Below, piece after piece: positions 44,655-54,629 of a stretch of 64,000 nt of DNA (its first letter is position 1; the number at the start of each line of letters is the position of its first letter). Source of the DNA: Triticum aestivum (taxonomy: Eukaryota > Streptophyta > Magnoliopsida > Poales > Poaceae); assembly GCF_018294505.1 (NCBI RefSeq), contig NC_057795.1:522603184-522667183 (forward strand), read 5' to 3'. Position numbers and translations under genes: made by a program. The notes beneath the pieces were generated by a model that was not told where the DNA came from, ran no database searches, and saw only the letters and a list, made by a program, of their open reading frames with translations.

Positions 44655-45990
44655 TTAAACTAAAGTTGACTCATCTCGAGTCCCATCTTTATTAAGGTTT
44701 ATATTAGAAAACAAATATCCTATAGGATTCACATCAATTACTTTAAGATCTTCATCATTATTTTCACGAAAACTAGAAGAACACGCTTTTTCAAACAAAT
44801 CTCGTTTAGCACGCATCTTAGCGGTTCTTTCTTTGCACTCATCAATGGAAATTCTCATGGCTTTGAGAGACTCAATAAAATCATGCTTGAGTGGAATATA
44901 TCTAAGTTTCAAAGAATCAACATCAAGAGAAGCTCTATCCACGTGCCTAGCCAAATCATCAATCTTGAGAAATTTTTCTTCAATCAAAGCATTGAAATTC
45001 TTTTGCGAACTCATAAATTCTTTAACACTAATATCAAAATCAGAGGGCATCTTATTAAATTTCCATAAGAATTGTTGTACGAATTACCATAATTATTAGA
45101 GGAGTTACTAGGAACAACCTAGGATTAAAATTACTTCTATATGTGTTATTCCCAAAATTGTTCCTACCAACAAAATTCACATCCATAGATTCATTATTAT
45201 TCTCAATCAAAGTGGACAAAGGCATATCATTAGGATCAATAGAAGCACTCTTAGTAGCAAATAATTTCAAAAGTTCATCCATCTTTCCACTCAAAAAATT
45301 AATTTCTTCAATTGCATATACTTTTTTACTAGTGGAAGATCTTTTGGTGTGCCATTGAGCATAATTGACCACAATATTATCTAGGAGTTTAGTAGCCTCT
45401 CCTAAAGTAATGTCCATAAAAGTGCCTCCCGCGGCGGAATCCAAAAGATTTCTAGAAGCAAAATTCAATCGTCATAATTTTTTTGTATAATCATCCATAG
45501 ATTCAAACCATGTGTAGGGCAATTTCGTATCATCAATTTCATCCCCTCCCAAGATTGTGCAACATGTTCATGATAAAGTTGCTTAAAATTCATAATATCG
45601 TTCCTAAGGGAGACGATCTTAGCGGGAGGAAAATACTTAGAGATGAAAGCATCTTTATACTTGTTCCACGAATCAATAATATTTTTAGGCAAAGATGAAA
45701 ACCAAGTTTTAGCACGATCTCTAAGCAAAAACAGAAATAGCTTCAATTTAACAATATCATTATCCACATCTTTTTTTCTTTTGCATATCACGCAAATCAA
45801 CTAAATTATTTAGATGGGATGCGGCATCTTCACTAGGAAGGCTAGAAAATTGATCTTTTATAACAAGATTCAGCAAAGCGGCATTAATTTCACAAGATCC
45901 TGCATTAGTAGCGGGAGCAATCGAAGTTTTAATAAAATCATTGTTGTTGGTGTTGGAGAAGTCACACAATTTGTTATTATCTTGGGCCAT
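44655..45990 (-). pseudogene. gag: Element E gag
   Basis: It starts MAQDNNKLCDFSNTNNNDFI at ATG 45990. The capsid part is recognisable: VIKDQFSSLPSEDAASHLNN, then KLKLFLFLLRDRAKTWFSSL, NKYKDAFISKYFPPAKIVSL and FKQLYHEHVAQSWE. A frameshift near 45770 sits in an A/T run, and a stop near 45468 splits the frame. Then follow LDSAAGGTFMDITLGEATKL and SGKMDELLKLFATKSASIDP, and a last piece (45050-44655), SDFDISVKEFMSSQKNFNAL and so on, of helical character. There are several breaks. Confidence 0.78.
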
Positions 45991-46160
45991 CATGACGAAG
46001 CAAGCAATCCAACACACAGGAAGACGAACGGAAGAGGGGCGAAGAAAAGGCAAATCTTTTCGAATATTGGTTTAGAAGTGGGGGAGAAGAAAACAAGAGG
46101 CCAATGGTGAATAATGTATTGCAAAAGATGAGATTTTATGATGGGTACTTGGTATGTCTT

Positions 46161-46273
46161 AACTTGGCGTAGATCTCCCTGGCAACGGCGCCAGAAATTG
46201 GCAAGTTGACGGGACACAAATCTTGACTTGACTTGGCGTAAATCTCCCCAGCAATAGCGTCAGAAATTCTTCC
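46161..46273 (-). repeat. Element E primer site, duplicated 70 bp apart
   Basis: The minus-strand primer site TGGCGCCGTTGCCAGGGAGA is at 46174-46193. A diverged copy, TGACGCTATTGCTGGGGAGA, lies at 46243-46262 next to the LTR. The shared block (ACTTGGCGTA to AGAAATT) repeats with a 70-bp period. The LTR-adjacent copy is the one in the usual place but is the more mutated. Confidence 0.7.
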
Positions 46274-46749
46274 TGCTACTTCTGGAGCTTGCGTTGGTTT
46301 TTCCTTTAAAGAGGAAAGGGTGATGCAGCAAAGTAGAGATAAGTATTTCCCTCAGTTTGAGAACCAAGGTATCAATCCAGTAAGACACAACTCACAAATC
46401 ACTAAATACCTGCGCAGACAACCAAACAAATTGATAGGAAAATAATACGGTGGGTGAAAATAATACTTGTATGATGGAAAAGATAACTTATATGATGGAA
46501 AAGAGACCCAGGGTCCATAGGTTTCACTAGAGGCTTCTCTCAAGATAGAAAATAATACGGTGGGTGAAAAAATTAGTGCCGAGCAATTGATAGAAAAGCA
46601 TAAAGTTATGACGATATCTAAGGCAATGATCCCGAATATAGGCATCATGTCCGTGTCAACTAGACCGACTCCTGCCTGCATCTACTACTATTACTCCACA
46701 CATCGACCGCTATCCAGCATGCATCTAGAGTATTAAGTTCATAAAGAAC
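46274..46749 (-). repeat. Element E 5' LTR, partial
   Basis: It starts TGCTACTTCTGG (so the LTR ends ...GTAGCA on the minus strand) and has the CTTTAAAGAGGAAAGGGTGATGCAGC stretch I associate with Sabrina/WHAM-type LTRs. It is cut at 46749 by element F. Its remainder should lie past F, outside the window. Confidence 0.65.
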
Positions 46750-48279
46750 TGATAACCCACAAGTGTAGGGGATTAGTTGTAGCCTCTTTCGATAAGTAAG
46801 AGTGTAGAACCCAACGAGGAGCTAAAGGTAGAACAAATATTCCCTCAAGTTCTATCGACCACCTATACAACTCTACGCACGCTTAACATTCACTTTACCT
46901 AGAACAAGTATGAAACTAGAAGTACTTTGTAGGTGTTGTTGGATAGGTTTGCAAGATAATAAAGAGCACGTAAATAAAAAGTAGGGGTTGTTTAGATAAA
47001 GAAGCAATAAGTAAATATAGCGAGTGTGGAAAGTGGTGGTAGGAGTTGTGGAATTGTCCCTAAGCAATTGACTACTTTACTAGACCGATAGCAAGTTTTA
47101 TGTAGGAGAGGCATAAGCTACCATACTTTCTCTTCTTGGATCATATGCACTTATGATTGGAACTCTAGCAAGCATCCACAACTACTAAAGATCATTAAGG
47201 TAAAACCCAACCATAGCATTAAAGCATCAAGTCCCCTTTATCCCATATGCCACAACCCCCTTACTCTAGTTTATGCTTCTGTCACTCAAGCAACCCACTA
47301 TAAGCGAACCATGAACGTATTGCAACACCCTACAGCGGGAATCCCTCATGCTTGCGCGACACGGAGGGCACAATAGGATAGCAACATAACCACAAGAAAA
47401 TTAAACCAATCATAGCATTTCATCAATCACCGATAGGACAACGAAAATCTACTCAGACATCATAGGATGGCAACACACCATTGGATAATAATATGAAGCA
47501 TAAAGCACCATGTTCAGGTAGAGAATACAGCGTGTTGCGGGAGAGTGGACCGCTGAATATAGATGGGGGAAGGTGATGGAGATATTGGTGAAGATGGCAG
47601 AGGTGTTGGTGTAGATCACAATGATGATGATGGCCCCCGGTGGTGTTCCGGCGCCACCGGAAGCAAGGGGGAGAGAGCCCCCCTTCTTCTTCTTCTTCCT
47701 TAACCTTCTCCCTAGATGGGAGAAGGATTTCCCCTCTGGTCCTTGGCTCCCATGGCGTAGGAGGGACGAAAGCCCCTCCGAGATTGGAACTGTCTCTCTG
47801 TCTCTCTTTGTTTCCGCGTTCTCTGATTCTGCCCTTTCACCGTTTCTTATATATCCGGAGATCCATAACTCCGATTGGATTGAAACATTCGCCCAGATTT
47901 TTCTCCAAAAATTAGCTTTCTTGCGGCAAAAGAAGAGAGTCAACTGCCTTACAGGGTGCCCACGAGGGTCCGGCGCGCGCCTGCCCCTGGGGCGTGCCCC
48001 CTGCCTCGTGGCCCCCTCGGGCACCGTCTAACGTTGTTTTTTCTTCCCAAAAATCATAAATATTCCAAAAATGATCTCCGTCCTTTTTTATCCCATTTGG
48101 ACTCCGTTTGATATGGGGTTTCTGCGAAACATAAAAGATGAAACAAACAGGAACTGGCACTGGGCACTGGATCGATATGTTAGTCCCAGAAATAGTATAA
48201 AAGTTGCCAAAAGTATATGAAAGTTTAATAATATTGGCATCGAACAATCGAAAATTATAGATACGACGAAGACGTATCA
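46750..48279 (-). repeat. Element F 3' LTR (WHAM-like)
   Basis: This 1530-bp LTR begins TGATACGTCTTCGTCGTATC on the minus strand and ends GTGGGTTATCA. A minus-strand TATATAAG is at 47846-47853. The opening matches my memory of the wheat WHAM family. Open frames in it (for example 47449-48024) are Gly/Arg-rich and not gene-like. Confidence 0.72.
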
Positions 48280-49686
48280 GCATCCCCAAGCTTAATTCCT
48301 GCTCGTCCTCAAGTAGGTAAAAGATAAAAAGATAATTTTAGATGTGGAATGCTACCTAGCATAATCTTGATCATATGTCTAATCATGGCATGAATATTAA
48401 GTCACAAGTGATTCAAAGCAATAGTCTATCATTTGACATAAAAACGATAATACTTCAAGCGTACTAATAAACCAATCATGTCTTTTCAAAATAACATGGC
48501 CTAAGAAAGTTTTCCTTACAAAATCATATAGTCTGGCTATGCTCCATCTTCACCACACAAAATATTCAAATCATGCACAACCCCGATGACAAGCCAAGCA
48601 ATTGTTTCATACTTTTGACGTTCTCAAACCTTTTCAACTTTCACGCAATACATGAGTGTGAGCCATGGACATAGCACTATGGGTGGAATAGAATATGATG
48701 GTGGAGGTTGTGTGGAGAAGACAAAAAAGGAGAGAGTCTCACATCGACACGACTAATCAATGGGCTATGGAGATGCCCATCAATTTACGTCAATGCGAGG
48801 AGTAGGGATTGTCATGCAACGGATGCACTAGAGCTATAAGTGTATGAAAGCTCAAACTGAAAACTAAGTGGGTGTGCATCCAACTTGCTTGCTCATGAAG
48901 CCCATCATCGGAATATACAAGCCGAGTTCTATAATGAAAATTCCCACTAGTATATGAAAGTGATAACTCAAGAGACTCTCTACATGAAGAACATCGTGCT
49001 ATTTGAAGCACAAGTGTGGTAAAAGGATAGTAACATTGCCCCTTCTCTCTTTTCCTCTCATTTTTTAATTTTCTCTTCTTTTGGTGGGCTTCTTTGGCCT
49101 TTTTTTTATTTGGGCTTCTTTGGCCTCTTTTATTTTTCATAAAGTCCGGAGTCTCATCCCGACTTGTGGGGGAATCATAGTCTCCCTCATCCTTTCCTCA
49201 CTGGGGCAATGTTCTAATAATGATGATCATCACACTTTTATTTACTTACAACTCAATATTACAACTCGATACTGGAACAAAGATATGACTCTATATGAAT
49301 GCCTCCGGTGGTGTACCGGGATGTGCAATGATCTAGCGTAGCAATGACATCAAGAAACAAACAAGCCATGAAAACATCAAGCTAGCTATCTTACGATCAT
49401 GCGAAGCAATATGACAATGAATGCTCAATTCATGTATATGATGATGATGGAAGTTGCATGGCAATATATCTCGCAATGGCTATGGAAATGCCATGATAGG
49501 TAGGTATGGTGGTTGTTTTGAGGAAGATATAAGGAGGCTTATGTGTGATAGACCGTATCATATCATGGGGTTTGGATGCACCGGCGAAGTTTGCACGAAC
49601 TCTCGGGGTGAGAAAGGGCAATGTAGGGTACCGAAGAGGCTAGCAATGATGGAAGGGTGAGAGTGCGTATAATCCATGGACTCAAC
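48280..49686 (-). other. Element F 3' internal non-coding region
   Basis: The LTR is preceded, on the minus strand, by GCAGGAATTAAGCTTGGGGA TGC, the polypurine tract and its usual context in this group. The rest is AT-rich untranslated sequence with a small local repeat, GGGCTTCTTTGGCC, twice at 49085-49125. I see no gene. Confidence 0.6.
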
Positions 49687-49945
49687 CACTAGTAGAGAAA
49701 GGGTCTAATTTTCAGCTCATTAGTCCCTGTTTGAAATTGTGCCGGCACTAATGTGACCATTAGTGTCGGTTCCAATAGCTAGGCGGGCTGCTCTCTTTAG
49801 TACCGGTTCGTGCGGAACCTTTAGCACCGGTTCGTGCCATGAACCGGTACTAAAGGGTGTGGTGGCAGGATGTTGTTAGACTGGGGCCCGTCCTAGCACC
49901 TTTAGTACCGGTTCTTGCCACAAACCGGTACTATAGGTCATCCTG
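49687..49945. repeat. CACTA terminal and subterminal repeats
   Basis: After the terminal CACTAGTAG, the unit TTTAGTACCGGTTCGTGC or its reverse complement GAACCGGTACTAAAG recurs at about 49796, 49818, 49850, 49898 and 49921. Neighbouring inverted copies could form hairpins. Such arrays are the transposase-binding zones of CACTA elements. Confidence 0.75.
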
Positions 49946-50945
49946 CATATAAACCCTTCGTCCAGCTCGCTCTGTTCTCCCCCCTTTCCCCTCTCCTCCT
50001 CTCTGTTCTTCCTCTTCCTCCCCTCGAGCTCATCACACATTTTGATCAAATTTTGTCAAGATTTGAAGGCCCCCATCCATTCAAGTGATCACAAAGGTTA
50101 GCAACTTTGTCATTTCATCTCTCATTGCTAGATTAGCTCTTGCAATGCTTTATATAGTGATTAATTTGTGGGTTTTAGTAATTTGGGAGGAAATATATGT
50201 GGTAGTATATTTGATTTATATGCAATTTGAGCTTAAAATAAGTCTTAGTTTGCATACGTAGGTGTGGTTTACTTAGTGCCTTCCCGTCTCCGTCGTAACC
50301 ACAATCGATCGTCCGGACCGACCCATCGCCAGCACCACCTTGTGGTGAGCCTCTTGTTCTTATGTTTTTTATATATAAAAATCATGTTTGTGTGATTTAG
50401 ATATATAGTTACTTGTATAATTATCTTACCCGTACGTTGTTTGTTATACATAGTGCCATGGTTTTGATATCCGTCCCTGTCGGCCCTCGTCCATGTTATG
50501 AGTCGGATGTGGTATATTCTCTTTTAAAACTATTTGTTGCATTTCGTGTTAATGACAAATTGTGCCCATCAAGTTGACATAGATATTTTTATCTAGGAGG
50601 TATGTCAACCGGAAATTCCAACCGACCCTATTTTGAGAGGTTAAATTTAGTTGAGAGAGAAATGAGTATTTGAAAGAAAAATTGAAAAGAATTGAGGGGG
50701 AGAAGATGGAATTGAGGGGGAGAAAATGCGGTTGAAGATTAGAAAGATTAGAAAATATGCCGTTGATAGTGTGGCTTCGTATCATCATGCAATTGGATCA
50801 ATTGTTACCTTACTTGCGATCTTGATCGCATTTGTTGTTGCATTTCAATTCTTTAGCTAGAGAGTTATTTGTATGTTGCATTTAAGTGTTGTATGAACTT
50901 TATGTATGAACTTGTATTAATTTGGTCTATTCGGTGGTGTGTAAT
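49946..50945. other. CACTA leader region, no gene seen
   Basis: This is a pyrimidine-rich leader and AT-rich sequence up to the transposase start. Fragments of frames occur (for example near 50750-50860, a hydrophobic run ending AFVVAFQFFS) but are too short and broken to call. Confidence 0.45.
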
Positions 50946-50946
50946 G

Positions 50947-51816
50947 AAGATGCGCCGACAATGGATGTACGATGACCGATGCTCTCCCCGGTTCATTGAT
51001 GGTGTGCATACTTTTCTGATTGCGACTCAAGCAAACTAGCGGGCGGATCGTTTTATGCCTTGTCCATGTGCTGCATGTAAGAATGGTCACAATTACTCTA
51101 ACTCAAGAACCATTCACATCCACCCGTTTGAGTCCGGTTTCATGCCCCATTATAATGTTTGGACCAAGCACGGAGAAAGAGGGGTTATGTTGGAAGACAA
51201 TGAAGAAGAAGAGGATGACGATAGCTATCCTGGCCATGGGTTCCGTGAATACGATGATAAAACAATGGGGGAAGAAGCTGAGTCGGCCATGCGGGAAGAA
51301 GCTGAAGAAGACGCATCAGATGAGCCCGCTGATGATCTAGGTCGGGCCATTGCTGATGCAAAGAGAAACTGCGCAAATGAAAAGGAGAAGAAGAAGTTGC
51401 AGCGCATGTTAGAGGATCACAAGAAATTGTTGTACCCGAATTGCGAAGTTGACAAGAAAAAGCTGGGCACCACACTGGAATTGCTGCAATCGAAGGCAGT
51501 GAATGGTCTATCTGACAAGGGATTTGGAAAGCTGCTTTTAATGATAAAGAATATGCTTCCAAAGGACAACGAATTGCCCGAGAGTACGTACAAAGAGAAG
51601 AAGGATGTGCGCCCTCTAGGTTTAGAGGTGAAGAAGATACATGCATGCCCTAATGACTGCATCCTCTTACCGTGGTGAGTACAAGGATTTGAACGTGTGC
51701 CTGGTATGCGGTGCATTGCGCTATAAGATCAGCCGCGATGACCCTGGTGATGTCAAGGGAGAGCGCCCCAGGAAGAAGATTCCTGCGAAGGTCATGTGGT
51801 ATGCTGCTATAATACC
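50947..51816 (+). pseudogene. CACTA transposase, N-terminal part
   Basis: The frame reads MRRQWMYDDRCSPRFIDGVH, then after a TAG at 51037-51039 MPCPCAACKNGHNYSNSRTI and HPFESGFMPHYNVWTKHGER. That is the transposase-associated domain (Pfam PF13963), with its Cys pairs. An acidic Glu/Asp stretch and a Lys-rich helix follow, then KDVRPLGLEVKKIHACPNDC. A one-base insertion near 51668 shifts the frame; the other frame continues YRGEYKDLNVCLVCGALRYK and AKVMWYAAIIP, the entry into the TNP2-type transposase. Element C cuts it there. The protein would bind the ends and move the element, but it is dead in this copy. Confidence 0.82.
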
Positions 51817-52297
51817 TAAGGGAGTCCTGGATAAGGGGGTATCCGGACAGCCGGACTATATACTTTGACCAGACTGTTGGACTATGAAGATAAAAGACAG
51901 AAGACTTCGTCCCATGTCCGGATGGGACTCTCCTTGGAGTGGAAGGCAAGCTTGGCGATTCGGATGTAGAACTCCTTCTCTGTAAACCGACTCTGTGTAA
52001 CCCTAGCCCCCTCCAGTGTCTATATAAACCAGAGGGTTTAGTCCGTAGGACTCACAATCATCATCAACAATCATACCATAGGCTAGCTTCTAGGGTTTAG
52101 CCTCTCTGATCTCGTGGTAGATCAACTCTTGTAATACTCATATCATCAAGATCAATCAAGCAGGAAGTAGGGTATTACCTCCATCGAGAGGGCCCGAACC
52201 TGGGTAAAACATCGTGTGCCCAGTTTCCTGTTACCATTAGCCTTAGACGCACAGTTCGGAACCCCCTACCCGAGATCCGCCGGTTTTGACACCGACA
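51817..52297 (+). repeat. Element C 5' LTR (Fatima-like)
   Basis: This 481-bp plus-strand LTR ends GTTTTGACACCGACA. A TATA box, TATATAAA, is at 52021-52028. It is the inverted relative of the LTRs of A and D. Confidence 0.85.
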
Positions 52298-52313
52298 TTG
52301 GTGCTTTCATTGG
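52298..52313 (+). promoter_or_regulatory. Element C primer binding site
   Basis: TTGGTGCTTTCATTGG starts directly after the LTR. The same sequence is in D on the other strand (61678-61693). The tRNA is not assigned. Confidence 0.55.
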
Positions 52314-52343
52314 AGTTCCTCTATGTCGTCTCTACAAGGCTAG

Positions 52344-53619
52344 ATGGCTCCTCCATCCTTCAACCACGCTGTCCTGGGTGAGACTTTTCTCCCCGAACAG
52401 ATCTTCGTGTTCGGCGGCTTTGCACTGCGGGCCAATTCGCTTGGCCATCTGGAGTAGGTCGATATCTACGCCCCCGGCCATCAGGTTAGGTTTGGAAACC
52501 TAAACTACACCGCTGACATCCGCGGAGACTTAATCTTCGACGGATTCGGGCCTGTGTGAGGAGCACCTAACAATCACGACGTGCACGACCTAGATCGGCA
52601 GTCGGACAGTATTTGGAACATCGCACCTGCTACCAATCCGAACTTCGCTACAGAGCGGGTCGTGCCTTCCAAGGACGGGGGGATGGACCCCGCGCCGGAG
52701 GCCGCACACTCCTTGGCGTTGGACCCGAACACAGACTCCTCTCCTAAAAGGATCTGTGTCTTCGGACCCCCGGACTCATCTCCGGCAGTGTGTTCCCGAC
52801 CGCGCACACTCGTACCCATTGAATCTAATTGGGCTCTAGTCATGGAGTTCGCTACCGCGGATATCTTTCATCACTCACCCTTCAGACACGTGCTGAATTC
52901 ATTAAGGTCTCTCTCTTTGTCAGGAGACTCCTGGCCGAGCTATGTCCGGCCCGTGTGGGATACAGAAGACGAAGAAAATCGCAACCCACCAGCCACACAC
53001 TTTATAGCCACTGTCGGCAACCTAACAGACATGCTTGACATCTCCCCCAATAACATTGACGGCATGGACGTTGATGCAGGGGAAGATCCGGAACGACTGG
53101 CCACGCAACGCTGGACTGCCACTTCATCATACAACGTCTACATGGTGGACACCCCCAAAGAGGACAAGAGTGACAAAAAGGACACAGCGGAGGATAAACC
53201 CACCGGGAAAAAGCAAAAACGACGGCGTAAGCGCTGCCTTAGGTCCAGTCACAGCAAAAATAGTGACAACAACCCAAAACAGGATGACACTCCAGTTGAT
53301 TTCGAAGGCAACAACGACCATAGGGATCCAGTGATGGAGCAAGATAAACCAGGTCAGGCGGAACACAGCCCGGAGCATACACCCGATTTAGAGGGCCGAA
53401 CTCATCAAGCTACCTCCAAACAAGATAACAGTCCGGTTGACGATGCGTTCATCATCCCGGAAGAACATTCAAAGCAAGACAAACTCCGCAGAAAACTCCT
53501 GGCCACAGCGCGGAGCCTGAAGAAGCAGAAGCAAAGACTTAAGGCCACGCAGGATACGCTTAACCGATGATGGAATAAGGTGCTGGACACCAAAGGAAAA
53601 CATGGCAATAATCGCCACA
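52344..53619 (+). pseudogene. gag: Element C gag, N-terminal part
   Basis: ATG 52344 opens MAPPSFNHAVLGETFLPEQI, then FVFGGFALRANSLGHLE, matching the start of D's gag. In-frame TAG/TGA codons follow near 52455 and 52557. The frame then runs open through ESNWALVMEFATADIFHHSP and NPPATHFIATVGNLTDMLDI, a Lys/Glu-rich region and LRRKLLATARSLKKQKQRLK, to a TGA near 53568 and the D insertion. The capsid-like part follows after D. Comparison with D shows the same order over the whole length. Confidence 0.8.
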
Positions 53620-54091
53620 TGTCGGTGACAAAACCAGCGGATCTCGGGTAGGGGGTCCCGAACTGTGCGTCTAGGCGGATGGTAACAGGAGACAAGGGAC
53701 ACGATGTTTTTGCCCAGGTTCGGGCCCTCTCGATGGAGGTAAAACCCTACTCCTGCTTTATTAATATTGATGATATGGGTAGTACAAGAGTAGATCTACC
53801 ACGAGATCAGAGTGGCTAAACCCTAGAAGCTAGCCTATGGTATGATTGTTGTTCGTCCTATGGACTAAAACTCTCCGGTTTATATAGACACCGGAGAGGG
53901 CTAGGGTTACAAAGAGTCGGTTACAATGGGAGGAGATCTTCATATCGTATCACCAAGCTTGCCTTCCACGCCAAGAAAAGTCCCATCCGGACACGGGACG
54001 GAGTCTTCAATCTTGTATCTTTATAGTCCGGGAGTCCGACCAAAGGTCTTCGTCCGGCCATCCGAACACCCCCTAATCCAGGACTCCCTCA
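53620..54091 (-). repeat. Element D 3' LTR
   Basis: It starts TGTCGGTGACAAAACC in plus coordinates and ends CTCCCTCA. GTAGCCCCTGAAC next to it is the complement of the purine tract. It differs from 61694-62165 at about 15 positions. Confidence 0.88.
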
Positions 54092-54519
54092 GTAGCCCCT
54101 GAACTAGGCTTCAATGACGACGAGTCCGGCGCGCAAGTTGTCTTCGGCATTGCAAGGCGGGTTCCTCCTCCGAATATTCCATAGAAGATGTTGAACACCA
54201 AGGTACTGTCCGGCTCTGCAAAATAAGTTCCACATTCCACCACAGAGAGAATAATATTTGCATCAATCGGATCTGCTGACGTATTCCACGGCGTGACATC
54301 ATGCCACGGCCAGGCTTTTATTCATTTTACTGTTCCACCTCAGCGCGTTTAGCGAGGCGGTTTCCTTGGCACGTCTTGTCAAAACAGAGATCGTGTCCCC
54401 TTATTCTGGGATTCTCATCAATACGGGCGTGGGTAACCCAACCATGGCTTAGGTATGACTCCCTAATTGAAAGCGAGTCTCAAACGGTTACAAGGAGGGC
54501 TCTTGGTATTCACCTCCTT

Positions 54520-54526
54520 TATAAAG
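54520..54526 (+). promoter_or_regulatory. TATA box of element D antisense gene
   Basis: TATAAAG lies 110 bases before ATG 54630 on the plus strand, in the same relative place as the TATA-like boxes at 17396 and 26966 in the antisense genes of A and B. Confidence 0.55.
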
Positions 54527-54629
54527 GAACCAAGGCCCGGCTTCCTTCTTCTCAAACCAATCAAATCCGCCCCTCACTTCGAGTTCCAACACCCAAAGCT
54601 CTAGTTTTAGGCGCTTCGGACCTTTGAAG

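Larger units (their letters stand above)
43563..46749 (-). mobile_element. Element E: Athila-lineage gypsy fragment (Sabrina/WHAM group)
   Basis: In minus order it has part of a 5' LTR (46274-46749), a duplicated primer-site region, gag (45990-44655), protease (44364-44041) and about 480 bp of decayed sequence up to the CACTA end. The gag and protease type (CDLGASISTIP) and the TGGCGCCGTTGCC primer site fit the Athila lineage. It is the base layer of the window: one CACTA interrupts its interior and element F interrupts its LTR. RT and integrase are not in the window. Confidence 0.78.
46750..49686 (-). mobile_element. Element F: WHAM-like gypsy, 3' end only
   Basis: A complete LTR (46750-48279) is followed on its right by the purine-rich 3' internal end, so this is the 3' LTR of a minus-strand element whose body continues to the right. 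That body is cut at 49687 by a CACTA element and does not return inside the window. The 5-bp flank at the inserted side is AGAAC (46745-46749). No coding part is present. Confidence 0.75.
49687..51816 (+). mobile_element. CACTA transposon (Jorge-like), 5' part
   Basis: It begins CACTAGTAGAGAAAGGGTCT, the CACTA terminal signature, preceded by AAC as possible target duplication. Behind it lie subterminal repeats, a non-coding leader and the start of a transposase gene. It is cut at 51816/51817 by element C, and its second half is outside the window. The family name is from memory. Confidence 0.78.

Noticed and set aside
46750..48279. Treating this LTR as the 5' LTR of element E
   Set aside because: Its inner side lacks a primer site and its other side has a polypurine tract, so it is the 3' LTR of a separate insertion.
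50549..50860. Possible small membrane protein in the CACTA leader
   Set aside because: The hydrophobic run is short, has several stops around it and no supporting homology that I recognise.
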